A stretch of DNA of 64,000 bases, from the NCBI GenBank assembly GCA_021234155.1, contig JAJEKV010000010.1, positions 6,484,871-6,548,870 of the forward strand, in the 5' to 3' direction. The stretch comes from Isoetes taiwanensis (taxonomy: Eukaryota > Streptophyta > Lycopodiopsida > Isoetales > Isoetaceae). Positions 11,191 to 24,130 of this stretch are shown piece by piece. Each line of letters opens with the position of its first letter. Positions within the stretch are counted from its first letter, which is position 1. The translations under genes were made by a program, and so were the position numbers. The notes below the pieces were generated by a model. It was not told where the DNA came from. It saw only the letters and a program-made list of their open reading frames with translations, and ran no database searches.

Positions 11191-11352
11191 ATCTTGTATA
11201 CTATAAGAGTATTATGCATGATGAGTAAATAAATGTATGCTATAACTGTAAAGATGTAGGCATTTATAGGTGATCTAAGTTATAGTAATGTACAAGATCT
11301 AATGTATTAAGATGAATAAGATATATATAGTAATAGTACAAGATCTCATGTA

Positions 11353-11870
11353 TTAAGATGAATGTGCTATGTCTTTCCACATGTCTACAATATATTTTGG
11401 AATTTGGACAGTTTTCGGCCTCTTGCCATTGGCATCCCAAGCATAATGAATAGCATTTAAATTTTTGTACCTTGAAGAATCGAAAGGATTAGGCCACCAA
11501 TTAAGCAGTCTGTGTAGTCCCCTCCAGCAGGCTTCCACCAAGATATATAAATATGGCCAAAATTTGTAGATTCCGGATCAAGAACAACATTCTCCTCTGC
11601 ATATCCTAACCAAGTGGCAGTGTTGTCATGTCCAGATCTGACTAGAGCAAACATACCCTTTGTCACATGTACGTGAGGATCAAACTCTTCAAGAGGCATC
11701 ACTGGACGCCCATATGAAGGGCCACAATGAGAAGGTAAAGGTCGCATAGCCAAGGCAGATACAACGATCTCTAGAACAAATGCAACTTGTTCTGGAGGAG
11801 CTTGTCTTGTTTGTGGCCAAAATGCATCACTTCGAGGACGTCCAGGAGCCACATCCTCCAAAGAGATAAG
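11353..11870 (-). pseudogene. DUF7869-like protein, C-terminal fragment (copy 2)
   Basis: Two overlapping frames (11353-11541 and 11457-11861) cover the C-terminal third (APPEQVAFVLEI..., WLGYAEEN, GGDYTDC, WWPNPFDSSRY). They are split by a frameshift near 11500. It is truncated at the codons for EDVAPGRP and joined to GATCCAGTACTAGTGGAAAA. The inverted copy at 27690-27770 has the identical junction, so the two share an ancestor. Confidence 0.7.
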
Positions 11871-11994
11871 ATCCAGTACTAGTGGAAAATTCTCTAAGCC
11901 AAAATCAAGGTATATATAGACAAGTCTGGCTGATAACGAGGCCTTATATACACATTAATGCCTGATATCGGGCATATTGTAGTCCCCGCCCCCA

Positions 11995-12466
11995 GATGGG
12001 CGTGGTTACAAGATATGTACATGTATATGGATAAGATATGAACTAAAATCATGCAATTGAGACATTGACACATGGTTATAAGATGTGTCCATATTTCATA
12101 GAATCTATAAATTCCAACATGAAATAGAGTGCGGCAAAGGCCACTTTACTATCACAATGCAAGTCCATATACAAAATGACCGCGAAAGCAAAGCAATATC
12201 TTATTTATTAAAATAGGATGTTGTTGGGAACCGTGCCGGAACGCCGCATGTGCAGATGCATGCGACGTTCCCTTCCCGCTTGATAAAGGCCCCTCTTGCA
12301 AGATGCTAGTTGCCGGCATTCAATGTCAATTTGAATTGGCTAAGATAATTATGTCCCTCCTTCCTACGAATTTCTCACTCCCTGCAAGTCAATCTTGAAT
12401 TTTTGCTCCCTCATCTTGGTGCATCACTAAATCGTCTGAGCAATCAGGCATTGGCCCTTCTTCTAC
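11995..12466 (+). repeat. R repeat, deleted copy (R3)
   Basis: Matches R1a (60-440), including its diagnostic junction into the DUF7869-like gene (GCAATCAGGCATTGGCCCTT). It then breaks at 12466 into a segment also present at 21865-22000. Confidence 0.75.
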
Positions 12467-12610
12467 ATTGTCACAAATTATTAGCTTGTTTTTAAATCTT
12501 AAGCACGCATGAATTATATTTGCTTTGCAGTTATTAGAAGGCACTCTGCTACAATAAAGACACTCTACTGCATCCTTCCACTGCCATCAATGAGGTATGA
12601 CTTCATTCCT
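12467..12610 (+). repeat. Segment shared with 21865-22000
   Basis: About 140 bp (CTTCTACATTGTCA... to ...ATCAATGAGGTATGACTTC) that recurs 2.4 kb upstream of the intact EG45-like gene. It is joined here directly to that gene's intron, so a 2.4-kb deletion removed the promoter and exon 1 of copy 2. Confidence 0.7.
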
Positions 12611-12670
12611 ATGTCTGTCTCGAGCTAACATTCCTAAGACTACATCTCTAAAGCAATTGATCTTTTACAG

Positions 12671-12948
12671 ATAATGCTTGCAATATGGATGTCCCCGGCA
12701 ACTATATGTTTGCCGCAGGAAGCAAACCCATCTACAATAATGGAAATGGATGTGGTGCCAAGTACCAGATCAAGTGTGTTCGTGCCAATAATTTGGGGTC
12801 AGGTTGTTATAACCATGACACTTTCACTGTCACAGTTATTGACTATTGCAATGAAGCCAACGACCCTTGCAATGCTGAACTTGACCTTCCAAAGGAGCTA
12901 TCTTTTGACACTGGAAACATCATCGTTGAATACAATCGCATAACTTAG
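12671..12948 (+). pseudogene. EG45/plant natriuretic peptide-like, exon-2-only copy 2
   Basis: Exon 2 alone, preceded by the last part of the normal intron (...TTTTACAG at 12663-12670). It encodes NACNMDVPGNYM...VIDYCNEANDPCNAELDLPKEL. A 15- to 20-base in-frame deletion then removes FQRMAPL before DTGNIIVEYNRIT and the stop. With exon 1, promoter and signal peptide missing, this is a pseudogene. Confidence 0.8.
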
Positions 12949-13960
12949 CTTCAAATCATATTAAATAAATAAGGAAAGACCTTTTGTCGTTATGGATGGA
13001 GCTTCTTCTGGAAAATGAAAGAGGTTTTTCAAATTTGAAGCATATGATTACGTCAATAATATATATAGCTTATAATAACTCTTGGTGGTTATGGATAGTT
13101 TGATGTTAGAGATTGCTTAGTAAATGTTTAAAAATGAAGCTATATGTGATTTTAACATTTATGACACTGGTTTGATTTGCATTAACTCAAATTACAAGAA
13201 ATTTATTGCGATGAAAAGTATTCTCTTTATCGACTCACTTCATGTATATGTTTGAAACCTGTGGATGGAACTCATTTATAGCATCCAATAGTTCTCTTCG
13301 CATTCTAGATTGAAGATGCTTAGTCATTGTTCTTTTTAGTTCTAAAGACCTTTAAGTGCATTGGTCTCTCATCAACTAATATCTAGTAAGAAGTATTGGA
13401 TTCTAAGGCCAATAAGTTTGTTGTCAATTTTGATGTCAATTTTGATGCATCTGCTTTTATATTTCAAAACATGGGCCCAAATATCCCAATCATCGCCCTT
13501 CACTATTACTGGATGGACAACTATTGACTTCATATTGCTTGCGCCTCCTACAAGGCATATATAATTTCTTACAATTTCTTCTTAGTCATATACAAGGCAT
13601 TAAATGTTAATTTAATTCAATAAATTTTAATCTAGTGTATGAGCAAAAAGTGCATAGGGCAGCTCTGATTGGAAGCTGGTGGAGCTTTTGTGCTTACATA
13701 AAATTATCTTTTAGAGATCCATTTTACTTGGCAAAACAAGATGAACTTCCTAATTGGTTCTTTGCGAGGTCAATTCCAATTCATCATGGGGAGTTCGAGA
13801 CTCAAACATGGGCGGTAGATCAGTTGGGCATTTCTTTCTTGAAGGTCATGTACTTTTATATGTGTGTAAGATGAATAACAAACATTCACCCCAAACATCA
13901 AAGACTTACAATCCGAGAAGACCAAGTCAAGATTCACGAAGTGGGGGAGTTCGATATATA
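12949..13960. other. Unassigned spacer
   Basis: AT-rich sequence after the EG45-like copy 2. The first ~130 bp match the 3' flank of the other copies. The rest has only short, unconserved open frames, and I recognise no gene in it. Confidence 0.5.
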
Positions 13961-14107
13961 GTAACTGTATGAAGGTTCCCATCAACGTAGGTTGTGAGGA
14001 GGAGCCAAGGCACAAAGAGGCATATATACACAAATCGTGGCTGATAACGAGGCCTTGTATAGACATTAATGCTTCATACAAGGACCGTATAACATCGGGC
14101 ATATTCT

Positions 14108-14182
14108 ACCCCTCCCTCCCTCCCCTCCCCCAAAAAAAGGGGAGAAAAAGGGAGGGAGGGGGAAAAGAAAAAAAGGGGGGGG
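14108..14182. repeat. Polypyrimidine/polypurine inverted repeat
   Basis: A run of CCCTCCCTCCCTCCCC is followed within ~10 bases by GGGGAG...GGGAGGGAGGGGG and a G7 run. The arms can pair as a hairpin, and the strand can form G-quadruplex/i-motif structures. It occupies the pyrimidine tract that precedes R in every copy. Confidence 0.8.
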
Positions 14183-14339
14183 CATGGCGTGGTTATAAGA
14201 TCCATCTGTACATGTAACTGGATAAGATATGAACTAAAATCATGCAAGAGAGACATTGATGCGTGGTTATAAGATATGTACATGTTTAATAGAATCTATA
14301 AATTCCAACATGAAATAAAGTGTGGCGGGACACTGCATG

Positions 14340-14957
14340 TGATACAACGAAGTAATTCTTAAACAAATTCAACAACTCAATTCAAGAGAAAATCTTCACT
14401 TCAATCTTTAGAAGGATTAAACCACCCAACCGGGTTCAGGCTTTGACACAGGAAGTCGTTATCCTGCTTACCAACACGGCAATCGGAATTACAATCTCAA
14501 AGAGACAAGCTCAATCAAAGACGGTTTTTGACAAGGCAGAGGATTTGCTTAGGCTAACAGTCGGATTTCTTCTCTAGATTCAGATAGATCAGTTGCTTAT
14601 ATAGGCTGAGACAATCTATTTTCAGATATACCTTTGTTGATCGCAAATATCTAGCTAAAAAGGTAAAAGATCCTAAGATACTGGAATTCGGCCAAATATA
14701 TCAGTAGATCGGCCTTTATCTGACCGAATCAACCCATTTTGGGTCAGTTCCAGAAACGCCTAGCTGATCCGGGATATTTCCCGCTTAAAGGCCCCCAAGC
14801 CGTTGTTTTAATATTGTTGTCTTCGAACCAATGGTTCTTTAAAACTCTAAATTATTATCCTTAGCCCTAATGGCATGAAAATAAACTTTCTCAAAATAAT
14901 TTACTAGCCATAGCGTGAGCCCGAACCACTCCCCTGAGCCGGCATTGAGCCGTAACA
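14340..14957 (-). repeat. Chromovirus 3' LTR
   Basis: 618 bp, starting TGTTACGG and ending ..GTATCA on the minus strand. It lacks 11 bp and 15 bp present in the other LTR. Confidence 0.93.
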
Positions 14958-14975
14958 ATCCTTCCCTTCCCAAGG
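14958..14975 (-). other. Chromovirus polypurine tract
   Basis: On the minus strand TTGGGAAGGGAAGGAT lies directly before the 3' LTR, as expected for the plus-strand primer of a Ty3 element. Confidence 0.85.
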
Positions 14976-15330
14976 TTAAACGTCCGCGTTAACCTTGAGG
15001 AAAAATTGTCCATCCTTATTCGTCTAAGGATATTTAACTCGATAACTTCAGTTCCTTTAGAAGTTACGGATTTCTCATTTCAATTCAGTTAGAAATGACC
15101 TCAATTCCTTTAGAGTATTTTCGTTTCCTTACCTCAATTCCTTTAGAGGATTTTCGTTCCCTTTTCCGTTAGGGATGACCCCAATTCAGTTAGAGGTCTT
15201 AATATCTTTACAATCGTTAGTAAAGAATTCTTTGCATATCAATATCTAGATATTTTATCAATAAAATAATTGCAATTATAATAATATAGAATTCCGATTA
15301 TAAGGTTTGAAAATCTCTGGACTTTGTCAA

Positions 15331-18300
15331 TCAGTCTTGCAAAGTTCTTTCATATTCTTCCACCAAGGAATTGTATTCTTTTAATTGAACCTTAGAATAC
15401 CATACCGCATCGTTGGACGGATGAAATTTAAATTTCACGAGATACCTTCGATAAGAGGAACTTCTAGTCTCCTTATCTTGATGTGTCAATATTTTCTCCG
15501 GTTCCAGCACCTCTTCATCATCTTTAATGTTGGGAGGCTCCGATTGCTCCATTCTCTGCAAAATCTCAGGAGAAATTTCTCTTCCCTTATAGGGTTTCAG
15601 TATTCCCACATTAAAAACTGGGTGCAAGTTAGTCCATTTCCCATATAAATGTAAACGATAAGCATTCTCACCTACTTTGTCGTCAACTTGGAATGGACCA
15701 TAATACCTAGGGGCCAGTTTTACATACCGATTACCCATCTTCCGTAGACGCTTCTTTGGAAGATGAATCCAAACCCATTGGTCTTTTTTGTACTCAACCC
15801 TTTTTCGTTTCTTTGCAAGTTTGGAAGCCATCAATTCTTGACTTTTCTGGATTCGAGCTTTTACCTCTCGCAAGATATCTGCAAAGTCCGTAGTGGCTTC
15901 ATCGGAAGCAGGTACTTCTCCTCCAAGCTTCGCAATTGGGGATTCTAAAGAATATCTGTACACCACTTCAAAAGGAGTTCTTTGGGTAACTGAGTGTACC
16001 GTGTTATTATAGGCAAACTCTAAGAGATAAAGATATTCTTCCCACTGGCTTTTCCTTTCAGCAACATAAGATCTCAGCATATCCTCAATAACTCGATTTA
16101 CTACCTCAGTCTGACCATCCGTTTGGGGATGATATGCAGTGGAATACTTTAGAGTCATGCCTAAGTTTTTCATAAGTCCACCCCAAAATTTGCTACAGAA
16201 TAGGGGATCCCTATCTGTTATGATTGCATCTGGCATCCCATGGACCTTTATTTCCTTTAAGAAAATCTTGCTTGCTTGCGGAGCAGTCATGCTAGATTTA
16301 CAAGGAATAAAATGAGCCTGTTTAGACAACCTGTCTACTACTGTCCAAATTTGATCATTCTTGTGAACAGTCTTTGGTAACCCTTGAATAAAATCCATGG
16401 TGATATGCTTCCATGGTTTTTCTGGAATGGGCAAAGGCTGTACTAATTCAGCAGGCTTACCGGTAGAAGCTTTCACCTGTTGACAAATAAGACATGCTTC
16501 GACATATTTTCTTACATCTCTTTCAAGCTTTGGCCAGAAGAAACGTCTTTTAACAGTTGTCAAAGTAGCTTGAATTCCTCTATGACCAGAGTACGGAGGT
16601 TCATGACATTCCTGTATAACCTTCAACCTATATGCTTGCGTAACACAAGTACGATTTCGGTAGAATAATAATCCATTATGAATTCTGTACTCTGCCAAGG
16701 GATCTCTTCCATCCTTTTGTACCTGTGCATACGGGGTGGCAAAGGAGGGATTGTTCATGTATTCTTCTTTCATTGGTTCCAGATCGACAAACTCTGCTAC
16801 AGATATAGCTTGAAGATTTATCCGGCTTAATGCATCTACAACCTGGTTCTCCTTTCCAGGCTTATATTCAAGCTGCATCCCTTCAAAATCCTTTATAGTG
16901 TCAATGAGCTTTAATTGCCGTGCATTGATAATATCCTGTGTTTGAATATGTTTCAAACTTTGCTGATCAAAACGAGCCACAAACTTAGATCCCATAAGAT
17001 AACGCCTCCACTTCTTAAGTGCATGAACTAAGGCGATCAATTCTTTTTCATAAGTGCTATACTTTTGCTCTAAGGGTTTGAGCATTCGGCTGACATAGGC
17101 TAAGGGATGTCCATCTTGCATAAGTACTGCACCGATAGCATTTCCACTTGCATCTGAGCAAACTGTAAAAGGCTTATTCCAGTCAGGTAGCACTAATACC
17201 GGCTCAGTTGCCATGTTTTCTTTCAGAATTCGGAAAGCTTCCTCGGCTTCCGGATTCCAAACAAAGGGGGTATCCTTCTTTAAAAACCTGCTACGAGGAA
17301 GAGTTATTTTTGCGAAATCCTTCACAAATCTTCGATAGTAACTGCATAACTGTACAAAAGATCGTAAGTCCTTGAGGTTTTCAGGTCGTGGCCAATCAAT
17401 ATAACCCTAATCTTTTCGGGATCCATCCGTATGCCTTCTTTGGATATGATATGACCTAAATATCCAACTTCTTGCATAAAAAACCTGCTTTTGGACTCAT
17501 TAACAAACAGCTTATTTTACCTCAGAAGGTCAAAAACTTGTTGAAGGTGCTGCTTATGCTCCTCAATAGTTCTACTATATATAAGTATATCATCAAAGAA
17601 GACTACCACACTTTTCCCTATTACGGGCGCTAGAACTCTCCCCATAAGACGGCAGAAAGTTGCCGGGGCATTGGTCAGACCAAAAGGCATTACACGAAAC
17701 TCATAGTGGCCAAAGGTTGTTCTGAATGCCGTTTTACTAATGTCTTCTTCCTTTATTCGGATCTGGTGATATCCTGATTTCAAATCAATTTTGCTAAATA
17801 TACAGGCACCTCGTAATTCATCAAATAAATCATCAGCTCTAGGTACTGGAAATTTATCTTTGACAGTCAACTTATTGAGAGCTCTATAATCCACGCACAT
17901 CCTATATCCCTTATCTTTCTTTTTGATTAGAATAACGGGTGCACCAAAAGGTGAACAGCTTGGTCGTATTAGCTGTCGTTCTAACATCTCCGCTATCTGT
18001 TTCTCAAGCTCTAATTTTTCGAAATGACTGACTCTATAAGGTGCCCTGTTTGGGGGTTTGGCGTTCTCTTGCAACTGTATAGCATGATCCTCTTGACGAT
18101 GAGGAGGTAAATCTAAAGTTTCCTCATCTTTAAAGAGATCGTCGAATTGTCTCAGAAAACTGTACAACTCGAGAGGTACCTGTGATGGTGGGTCAAAGTT
18201 TCTCAAGTAAATAAAGTATGATTCAGCTTCGCCCTGTATTAACTTCTTAGCTTCAGAGTATGTCAGTAGGGTTTCAGCTTGAGATGTGGAATCTGTACAC

Positions 18301-19208
18301 AGCTTCAAAGGTTGCCCTTCAACCATTATAGTTACAGTTTTTTCCCTGTAATTAGGTCGGGCATCAAACTGTTCTCGCCATCCAATTCCTAATATTACAT
18401 CCATAGTTCCTAGAGGGGCCATAATCAAAACACTTTCTTCAGAATACTCCCCTATTTGGATGGGAGCTACCACATATTTATCACACTGGTTCCTAGGACC
18501 TTTCAAACCCTGCACCACTGTGATTTTTGTTTGCAAATCACAGATAGGTAATCCTAATTTGTACACCAAGTCCTGCGAGATAAAATCATGTGTTGAACCA
18601 TCATCCTGTTTGACAAGATCCCATTCTTTGTGCAGTATCCTGTAATAGTTTGCAGGCAGGTAATGGGCTTCAAATGCACTATGAAAAACTGCCCATGAAT
18701 TAACTTCAGGTTGCATCAATCTGCGACCTTGCCACCAAACTTGAGCTTGTTCATCTAAATATGTGTCCATGGCTTGCAGTTTCTCTTGTTCAGTCGCATT
18801 AACTCTCTCAAAGAACTTTTCCCATATCCCCAAAAAGCTTATTACTTGCATTGGCTTAACGGATGCTCCGCCAGTGAAGTATGGCAGGTCAACTTTTTCC
18901 AACCATTTAGGAGCCTTATCCCTTTTAGTTGACGTATCAGTTTCAGTAGTCTTTAGAGGCTCTGGGTTGCCAGTATCTGGCGGCGGATTTTCTGGTGGTG
19001 GTGGATGAGCAGGGAGAGGATCTCTGGGTAATGGAGGTGGCTGGGCATTACTGGGGAGAAAACCATAAAGTAGAGCAATCTGCTCTAATTTGTACTGATA
19101 ATCTTCTGGGGATGTAGGCTGCGGCAGTGCTATCTGGGTAGCGATAAAATCAGCAGTTCTTAACGCCTGCTGGTATTGCTCTTCAGAGATATTGTAACGG
19201 TGTGCCAT
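15331..19208 (-). pseudogene. Chromovirus gag-pol polyprotein (disrupted)
   Basis: Gag starts at ATG 19208. The frame runs through a short gag into a protease segment ([10 protein letters not shown]), then RT with CVDYRALNK and a [10 protein letters not shown] catalytic box. A TAA stop at 17517-17519 ends this frame, and a one-base frameshift near 17405 follows. The next frame (17325-15331) has RNase H (CSDASGNAIGAVL), an integrase zinc finger HX6H...CX2C, the DDE residues (MDFIQG, TDRDPLF, QTEVVNR) and a C-terminal chromodomain (EVLEPEKIL...YLVKFKF). The zinc-knuckle end of gag and the start of protease are missing: gag joins directly to the protease active-site region in frame. The chromodomain places it among chromoviruses (established). 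Stop, frameshift and gag deletion make it non-autonomous. Confidence 0.9.
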
Positions 19209-19232
19209 CGTCGTCAGTCTCAAGAGCGGACT

Positions 19233-19245
19233 GGCTCTGATACCA
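19233..19245 (-). other. Primer-binding site (initiator Met-tRNA type)
   Basis: On the minus strand TGGTATCAGAGCC lies 3 bases after the 5' LTR end. It is the standard complement to the 3' end of plant initiator methionine tRNA. Confidence 0.92.
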
Positions 19246-19248
19246 ACT

Positions 19249-19892
19249 TGATACAACGAAGTAATTCTTAAACAAATTCAACAACTCAATTCAAGAGAAA
19301 ATCTTCACTTCAATCTTTAGAAGGATTAAACCACCCAACCGGGTTCAGGCTTTGACACAGGAAGTCGTTATCCTGCTTACCAACACGGCAATCGGAATTA
19401 CAATCTCAAAGAGACAAGCTCAATCAAAGACGGTTTTTGACAAGGCAGAGGATTTGCTTAGGCTAACATTCGGATTTCTGCTCTAGGTTCAGATAGATCA
19501 GTTGCTTATATAGGCTGAGACAATCTATTTTCAGATATACCTTTGTTGATCGCAAATATCTAGCTAAAAAGGTAAAAGATCCTAAGATACTGGAATTCGG
19601 CCAAATCTATCAGTAGATCGGCCTTTATCTGACCGAATCAACCCATTTTGGGTCAGTTCTGGAAACGCCTAGCTGATCCGGGATATTTCCCGCTTAAAGG
19701 CCCCCAAGCCGTTATCAACCCCTTGTTTTAATATTGTTGTCTTCGAACCAATGGTTCTTTAAAACTCTAAATTATTATCCTTAGCCCTAATGGCATGAAA
19801 ATAAACTTTCTCAAAATAATTTACTAGCCATAAAATATGTTCCCGATGCGTGAGCCCGAACCACTCCCCCGAGCCAGCATTGAGCCGTAACA
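19249..19892 (-). repeat. Chromovirus 5' LTR
   Basis: 644 bp, the longer LTR, with TGTTACGG...GTATCA termini on the minus strand and TSD GCATG on its outer side. Confidence 0.93.
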
Positions 19893-19897
19893 GCATG

Positions 19898-21680
19898 TGC
19901 AGACGCATGCGACGTTCCCTTCCTGCTTGCGGCTCCTCTTGCAGGATGCTAATTGCCAGCATTCATTGCCAATTTGAATTGGCCAAGATAGTTATGTCCC
20001 TTCTTCCTAGGAAGTTCTCACTTCCTGCAAGTCAATTTTGAATTTTTGTTCTCTCATTTTGGCACATCACTAAGTCGTCTGATTCTTGAGCTGGGTCGTC
20101 TGATTCTTGGGTTGGGCATTCCCATTATGGGATTTTTTTTATCGTGTATACCTCCAGTATTGAATGCTTAGTTCAAATTCTCCTCCTAACAACCAAGGAG
20201 GCATCCTTTTTGTTTAAACCACTGGGTATATTTGTGGTGTATTCGAGTCTTTGTTACATTAAAACCACGTCAAAAATACATGGCATCTTTGTGGACTTAT
20301 GTTTTTTGGCGACTTAAGGTTGGTGGTGCTAAACACCATGGATGGTAAATAAGGCACTTGATTGATGTGTGTTTAGGGTGTGCATCCCCCTTTTGCCACA
20401 CCAATAATACGGATTTGTTCCTGGATAACAGCCCCCATTAGGGCGATGGCTATAAACGATTTGGCACATGGGAAGTTTCATTCTGCTTCAGAGCTCCATC
20501 TCTTGCCAAGTTTCAGCATTAATGACCCATCTTTACATTCTTGACATAGACTCATTTATTTTTTTCACTCCCCGTTGAAAAGTCTAGAGCCTGGCAGAGA
20601 CTTGCATTGCGTTTATTAACAGGTACTACGTTGATTTGATGTTATATTTACTATGGAGCCGAAGAAGCATTAACTAAGAGTTGGTAGCTTTATTTTTCCA
20701 TATCCAGTGTTTCTAATACAAGACAACTCAACTCAACTGCGACTCTTGAAACCAACATGTGCATTTTGCTTGAGTATCTTTGACTACTAGGTACAAGAGC
20801 TCTGCTGCTATAGCATGGAATCATATGCTTGCAAGACCTATTTAGAATATTTACACAACTGAAGCATCCATCCTTAGTACCTATATAGTTAGAGATCTAG
20901 CTGCCACTTTATTATCCCTTTTTAACAACCAAAGATGTGCTTGATTCCAGTAAACTATGCATGTATCCACCCCTTTGACGCAATCAAGCTGTGAACATTC
21001 AATTATGTTTCCATTAGATATAAAATGCCTTACATCTGTAAAATTAAATGCCTTTTTATGTGAAAAGTATAGGCGTACTTCGAGTGATAGTAGGGTTCTT
21101 ACCATTTTGGGCCCCCCTTTTTCAAAATTTCCATCAAATCCATAGGTTCCAAGGTCAAGTCAATTGGAGGTGTAGAAGAATAGTTATGATTAGAATAAGT
21201 ACAATTCAATGTTTTTATTTTTCATTATTCTGTCCTATCACTTCATGCTTCCATTTTTCTTTCCATTTCGAGATGCCATTTGAGTAGAGTACCGATAGAG
21301 GAAAGATCACATGCAGAAAACTTCATTCTTTAAAGCATGATAGACTATTTTATGTAAAGCTTTTCAATATTCTTGGCATTTTGAGCTTTCAAAGTGTATA
21401 TTTTGGAGTTATAGCATGTTCAAAGTACAATAGCTAACTGATAGAAGATGATCTATATTTGAAGAGAAGAATATTAGCTACTATCATAATGCTTAAGCAT
21501 GCTGGTGACAAGTGCATGCATGTATTGCAGATATCAAGGGAGAGCTATGAATGCCCTTTATCAGAGGAGAGCTAAGATATCAGGCATATAGGCAAGGTTC
21601 TTACATTTTTGGGCCAGCCTTCTTCAGAATATGCATGAATTTCATGGCTGCCAACGTCAGGTTGAATTGGCAATTGTCAA
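19898..21680 (+). repeat. R repeat copy 4 (R4), right part
   Basis: Continues R after the chromovirus insertion, with more divergence than other copies and an extra ~200-bp segment at ~20205-20455 absent elsewhere. R similarity ends at about 21680, before the A/B region, so this copy carries no A or B. Confidence 0.7.
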
Positions 21681-22088
21681 GCCATTAAATTTGAAACCCT
21701 GAAAATAACTTCCAAGTGGAGATGATGTGGACAGAGGACCCATAGAGGAAAGAAAAAATGCATCCCACTTCATTTATTAAAGCATGGCAGACTATCTTCT
21801 GTGAAGGTTTTCAACATTCTTGGCATTTTGAGGTTCAAAACAAATAGTGGCATGTGCAAAAATTTCTTCTACATTGTCATAAATTATTTGCTTCTTTTTA
21901 AACCTTAAGCACACGTGAATTATATTTGCATTGCAGCGCTCTGCTACAATCACTCTACTGCATCCTTCCACTGCCATCAATGAGGTATGACTTCTTTTTT
22001 CTGTCTCTCTTTTCTCATTTAATTTTGTGTTTGGGATATACATGGATGCATGCATATAAAAATGGTTCTTCTACACATGAAACACATT

Positions 22089-22113
22089 AGAATAGAATAG
22101 AATAGAATAGAAT
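22089..22113. repeat. (AGAAT)n microsatellite
   Basis: Five tandem AGAAT units. Confidence 0.9.
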
Positions 22114-24100
22114 GTGAAGATAATATGATTATCAGTAATGTACAAACTGTAACTAGGCTCACATGTTCATACCAAGAAATGATGCCTACGAATCCTTTTG
22201 GAGGCTTAGATGACTATTTTTATTGTTTTGCATGAGGAGTTGGTGGACGTTGTAAGAGCCTTCGCCTAAAACATATAATACAATAAATAACTAATATCAT
22301 TTTGCTATAGTTTGGAGTTTAGAGCGAATAGTATTTGAACATTGCATGATGGAAATCTAGGCATTCATGACATATATAACATTAAAACTACATGGAATTT
22401 GGTGAATATTGACGGTATCCACAGGAATTTCAGAGAATCTACGTGTGAATATCGATGGAATACAATGGGATCTTGAAGAACTGGAGGACCTCAAGAGCCT
22501 TGAGAGAATCCAAGGGAATCTTTGATATTCTTGAAGAATTTTATGGAACCTTGGAGAATTAACAAGGATCTTAAGGGCATTTCTAGAGAATATTGAAAGA
22601 ATCTTATGGTAGCTAGAGGAATTTTAAGAAAACCTCCAATGTAACTTGCAGCCAAAATGCTAACAAAACAGGACACAAATGTATGTCGAAATCTTGTCTG
22701 TCTAAGGATGTCTTTTGCTTTGCATTGTTCTGAACAGACACAAGATTAGAACATCAAGTAAATCCTACTTCCACGAGGGGGCATCAATCTCCTCATTCCC
22801 AAGAGCATAAATAAAAGACCAACTTTCTTTGCATAACATAAGAAAATCTGCTCTTGAATCCAAGGGTGCTTTGAAGCTTCAAGGGTGTTATGAAGCTTTC
22901 AAGGGCACATCTAATATGTTCCTGCATTTCCATGCATGTGAAGGAATTGTTGACAATAGAAATTTTGAAATCTGAGGCTAAAGCCAATTTCCACAAACAA
23001 TGGTCATAATACTGGCAGCAAAAGCTACCGTTGCAACTAACATTAGGTTGAAACATTTACAGATTTATAAGGCAATGTCAATAAGAGCCCAAACAGGTCT
23101 TTCTCTAGAAGAAGCCTAACAACAACATTTTTTATCTGAATCTGCAACATTTTAACAAAAAAAAAGTTTAAAAAAATGCATTTTTTGACAACAAAAGGGT
23201 CATCTGTGGCACCACCAGTAGCAAACTTCTGTGTCTTTGAGTGGACTTACAGTAATCGCTACATGCCAATTGAAAGTTCTAAAAAAACTCAAAACTGCAA
23301 GAAATCTCATCCTGCTCCAGAATTCTAGTAAATATTCTTCAAGCTTTCTCATGTCATCATCACAACATGATATGCATTGATTGATCATATTAACATTAAG
23401 AATGCATCACTCTGTTATTGCGCACTGCATACTCGTTTAGATTATTATGATTTTACTTTGGCAAGAGCATTTTTTGCACAAAGTCATAATTAAATCTTGT
23501 GGTAATAGTATTGAATGTGATAAAACAATGGATTGTCTTTCTAGACAAGATCAAAGCTTCGGTGGATGAGTGGCAACTTTTCTTGATTGAGTCTTGGTTG
23601 AATGAAAGCATCACTCAATTTTGCCTGAGAACTTAAATCGTGTGTTTTGGGCATGCCTTCGATTTTGTGTTATACTTCCGATGCAAAAGCAAAGTATGCT
23701 TTCCAAAGATAAGCAAAGTATGTTAGTCATACGTTTTGCTCAAGAGTCTTGAAACCTGATCCAGAATTAACGAAGACCTGTCTCTGTCATCCCCAGCTAG
23801 GCTAAATAAACGATATGCGAGCAAGAATGGGGGCCTATGGCACAACTCTGAAATTTCTGTCCAAGAAATATCGGACGCATTTCCATGAGCATCCACCGGC
23901 AAATAGTTTTTGAATCAAAATTAAACGCAAACAAAACATCATATCGTGCATTTACTTTTTTTTCTTTCACGAAAATGTGCTATGGAATCACGAAGGATTA
24001 CAAGAAAGTACTGTGGGATGAATGAAGACGGCCCCCATATTGGCGACTTCTGACTGACCACGCGTCTGCCCTAAACAGACTTGACGCTCCGCCTTACACG
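22114..24100. other. Unassigned region upstream of the intact EG45-like gene
   Basis: About 2 kb, AT-rich, with no recognisable gene on either strand. A purine-rich stretch (22440-22640) with recurring GAATCT/AAGGGAATC words is the only local pattern I see. Confidence 0.45.
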
Positions 24101-24130
24101 CCACGTTGTCAACATGACTCTACAAAGACT

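Larger units (their letters stand above)
14340..19892 (-). mobile_element. Ty3 chromovirus LTR retrotransposon with both LTRs
   Basis: On the minus strand the order is 5' LTR (19249-19892), a primer-binding site, gag-protease-RT-RNase H-integrase-chromodomain, a polypurine tract and 3' LTR (14340-14957). The target duplication GCATG lies at 14335-14339 and 19893-19897. The LTRs differ at about 8 positions plus two indels (11 and 15 bp present only in the 5' LTR). This suggests a fairly recent insertion (inference). It is inserted into an R copy (R4) whose halves lie at 13961-14339 and 19898-21680. The coding region is broken. Confidence 0.95.
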
